27,021 bases of DNA from Priapulus caudatus (lineage: Eukaryota; Priapulida; Priapulimorpha; Priapulimorphida; Priapulidae): NCBI RefSeq assembly GCF_000485595.1, contig NW_014577904.1:116261-143281 (forward strand). The letters run 5' to 3'. The translations under genes and the position numbers were made by a program. The notes below the pieces were generated by a model. It saw only the letters and a list, made by a program, of their open reading frames with translations. It was not told the DNA's origin and did not search any database. This document shows, one piece after another, positions 25,040-27,021 of this stretch (position 1 is the first letter of the stretch; every line of letters starts with the position of its first letter).

Positions 25040-27021
25040 TTCGTCGTGTTTTTAATTTCTATTAAAATAGTTTTCGCCTCATACATAGCTATCGCTTAGA
25101 AATAACATTACGTTTCTTTTCGTTTTTATTCGCGCTTGCTAACAATTGCTAACACTCGCATGGACTCGGTGCTTGCAAGGATGCTCGTAGGATAATGATA
25201 CAGCTAACAATAAAATAAATGCAGTTGAGTCTTCGCGTGGCGGCTGTCGCAAATTGATTGCGAACCCCAATGACGCAAAGCAACGCAGGTGTCCCCATAT
25301 ACATTCACGAACACATGCAGTGCTGCTTTTTACGGGCGGCATATTTGCTTGTCCTGCGTGAATGCTCTCTGCTCTCTAATGTTTCGGCGTGCGTGGATAC
25401 CCACCTACACGCCTACACGCACCCTATTAATAGATGACTAATAGAATAATGAAAGGGACGGACGGACAGACAGACAAAAGGACTGAATGTCGAGTCGACA
25501 GAATAACACGGATATAATTTAACACGTAGAAATGAAAAGAACAAGTGAGATGGAGAGCATATACGCTATCTATAGAATAGCTTTAGCATTATCTAAACGT
25601 CCATATAATTGGGCATACGCCTAGTTTCGCTCCTAATGAGCCAGAGTATGTTATACGGTTTGTTAAAGGTCAAGCTGTCTATGTCATGTAACATGACCAT
25701 AAATGGCATAGAGCAGAACGAAAGTTATTACTTGCTATGTTTAGGCGGGCGCATATTTTCTTGGCATATATCTGCATGGCATATATGCTACACATATCTT
25801 CCGTGCACCACTAGCTGTTCTATACAGAAGAATATGCTGCAACCATAGTTGCAGAGGTAGTTCAATATAACTACATAGCGCTTGTATAGAGACAACCTGC
25901 ATTTACGGATGACATTTAAATCTCCTGTATCATTTCACGAGCACAGAGTGTAGCGTGGCTATTAATTCTGAGTTGGTCTATGGGTTTATGATGCGACTGC
26001 GTCGTTTCTCTCTTAGATTTGTTAGCGTTAGGGTCATCATGCTGTGCTAGCTGTAAGATATGCGTGATCATTAAAGTATAGTCCGTATGGTCCTATATAT
26101 GTCCGTATAGTAAGAATTTATTAATCGCGCTATCGTGTGGTTGCGATGCAGTTGGATTGTCTATAACTATTTATAGAAGTAGCCAACGCGTTTATACTAG
26201 TTTATTTCCTTTGATATAACAGTAATATCTATAGTTTCAATTGTATTAGTCTCGCTGTTATAAACAAATATGATTACAAATCTTGCGAAGATAAAAAAAA
26301 TTCGCATGCAGAAGATGAATATACGCGATAAAAATCTGTAATCTCACAAATATTTTCAATAATATAGTGTAAAGTAAAGTCGAAAAATGTAACAAATAGT
26401 GTCAAGTGTGTTATCAGCAGCAGTAACTTTCTGTCACTTCAGTTTGATCGCCCTTTTTGTAAAATCCCTCTAAGCCTAAATCCCACTTACTCGCTCAGGG
26501 ATTTACTAAGCTATACTCATCATGCAATCAAAATAAAACACAACTCTACGAAACTACACAGATATTTCCAAGTCGTCACACTCGCGCCGCGTGTCGCGTA
26601 ATCGAATACAAGTAATTCCGTACCTTAGAGTTGTGTTCGCGGAGGCGCTCGGCGGGGTGAAGGTAGGTCGGTCGAAGGTAGAAAGGAGAAGTATATCGGG
26701 ACTACGAGTGGGAATCACAAGCAAGATCGGACAGATCGGAGCTGGACAATAACAGGACTATATGGTTCAAAGGGTCAGAGCCGAGTTGTATCGCTGGAAT
26801 AGGGTGTAGGAGCTAGGCGAAAACTGGACTTGCTGCGGAAAGGATGAGAGCCGACTCGTTACCTGGGAATAACCATGGCAGATCCGCCCTCGAGTCATTA
26901 GTGTACTCGGATGCTAAGGGCGTGGTGTATAGTGATTACCTGCGGCGTTCTATTATTATTTATCACTTGGAGCGAAGAGGCGTGTTGTTTCTAGTGATTG
27001 CATTTGGGGAATAGTGTGAGG
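25040..27021. other. no gene recognised; short ACGG/ACAG tail at 25458-25477
   Basis: Contains GGGACGGACGGACAGACAGAC, a remnant of the ACGG-tailed repeats seen elsewhere, and the small hairpin TGCAACCATAGTTGCA (about 25838). From about 26630 it becomes GC-richer and could be a promoter or 5' region of a gene beyond the window, but no coding exon is visible. Confidence 0.5.

Noticed and set aside
1-27021. tRNA, rRNA, CRISPR or prokaryotic operon signals
   Set aside because: No GTTCRA-type tRNA box B with a fitting cloverleaf, no rRNA motifs, no regular spacer-repeat array, and gene structure is clearly eukaryotic.

Overview
The window looks like nuclear DNA of a ciliated eukaryote, most likely an aquatic invertebrate animal. 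It is AT-rich and intron-rich and is packed with short DNA transposons, LINE remnants and simple repeats. Only one cellular protein-coding gene can be recognised. I saw no rRNA, tRNA, CRISPR array, prokaryotic operon or virus-like gene. Short N runs (15211-15220 and 22067) show that this is part of a scaffolded draft assembly.

The gene is BBS4, a TPR subunit of the BBSome cilium-trafficking complex. It lies on the minus strand from 18235 (ATG) to 5821 (TAA). Twelve coding exons can be joined through GT-AG introns with matching phase at every junction. The result is 526 codons plus a stop, close to the roughly 519 residues of vertebrate BBS4. The gene looks intact and functional.

Layout: 1-5334 is a very large imperfect palindrome with arms of about 2.3 kb and an asymmetric loop of about 0.7 kb. 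Each arm carries the same small DNA transposon. 5589-5771 is a degenerate 23-bp minisatellite just beyond the BBS4 stop. 5821-18235 is BBS4. Its two big introns (7047-12080 and 14231-16559) hold LINE fragments, two copies of a TTAA-flanked T2/Kolobok-like MITE, a PIF/Harbinger-like element, a TA-flanked GC-rich MITE and nested retroelement debris. 18435-22849 is a dense run of MITEs: hAT-like, Mutator-like, CAGGG-type, TA-flanked, and a third T2-like copy. 24300-25038 is a foldback element whose two arms both carry an (AT)n tract. From 25040 to the end I see no convincing gene.

The strongest unusual signals are structural, not coding: the large palindrome, the foldback element with a microsatellite in each arm, a Mutator-like MITE carrying three telomere-type repeats, and a LINE fragment interrupted by two different DNA transposons about 20 bp apart. 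In that LINE the pre-insertion reading frame can be followed across both target sites. I found no convincing new protein system.
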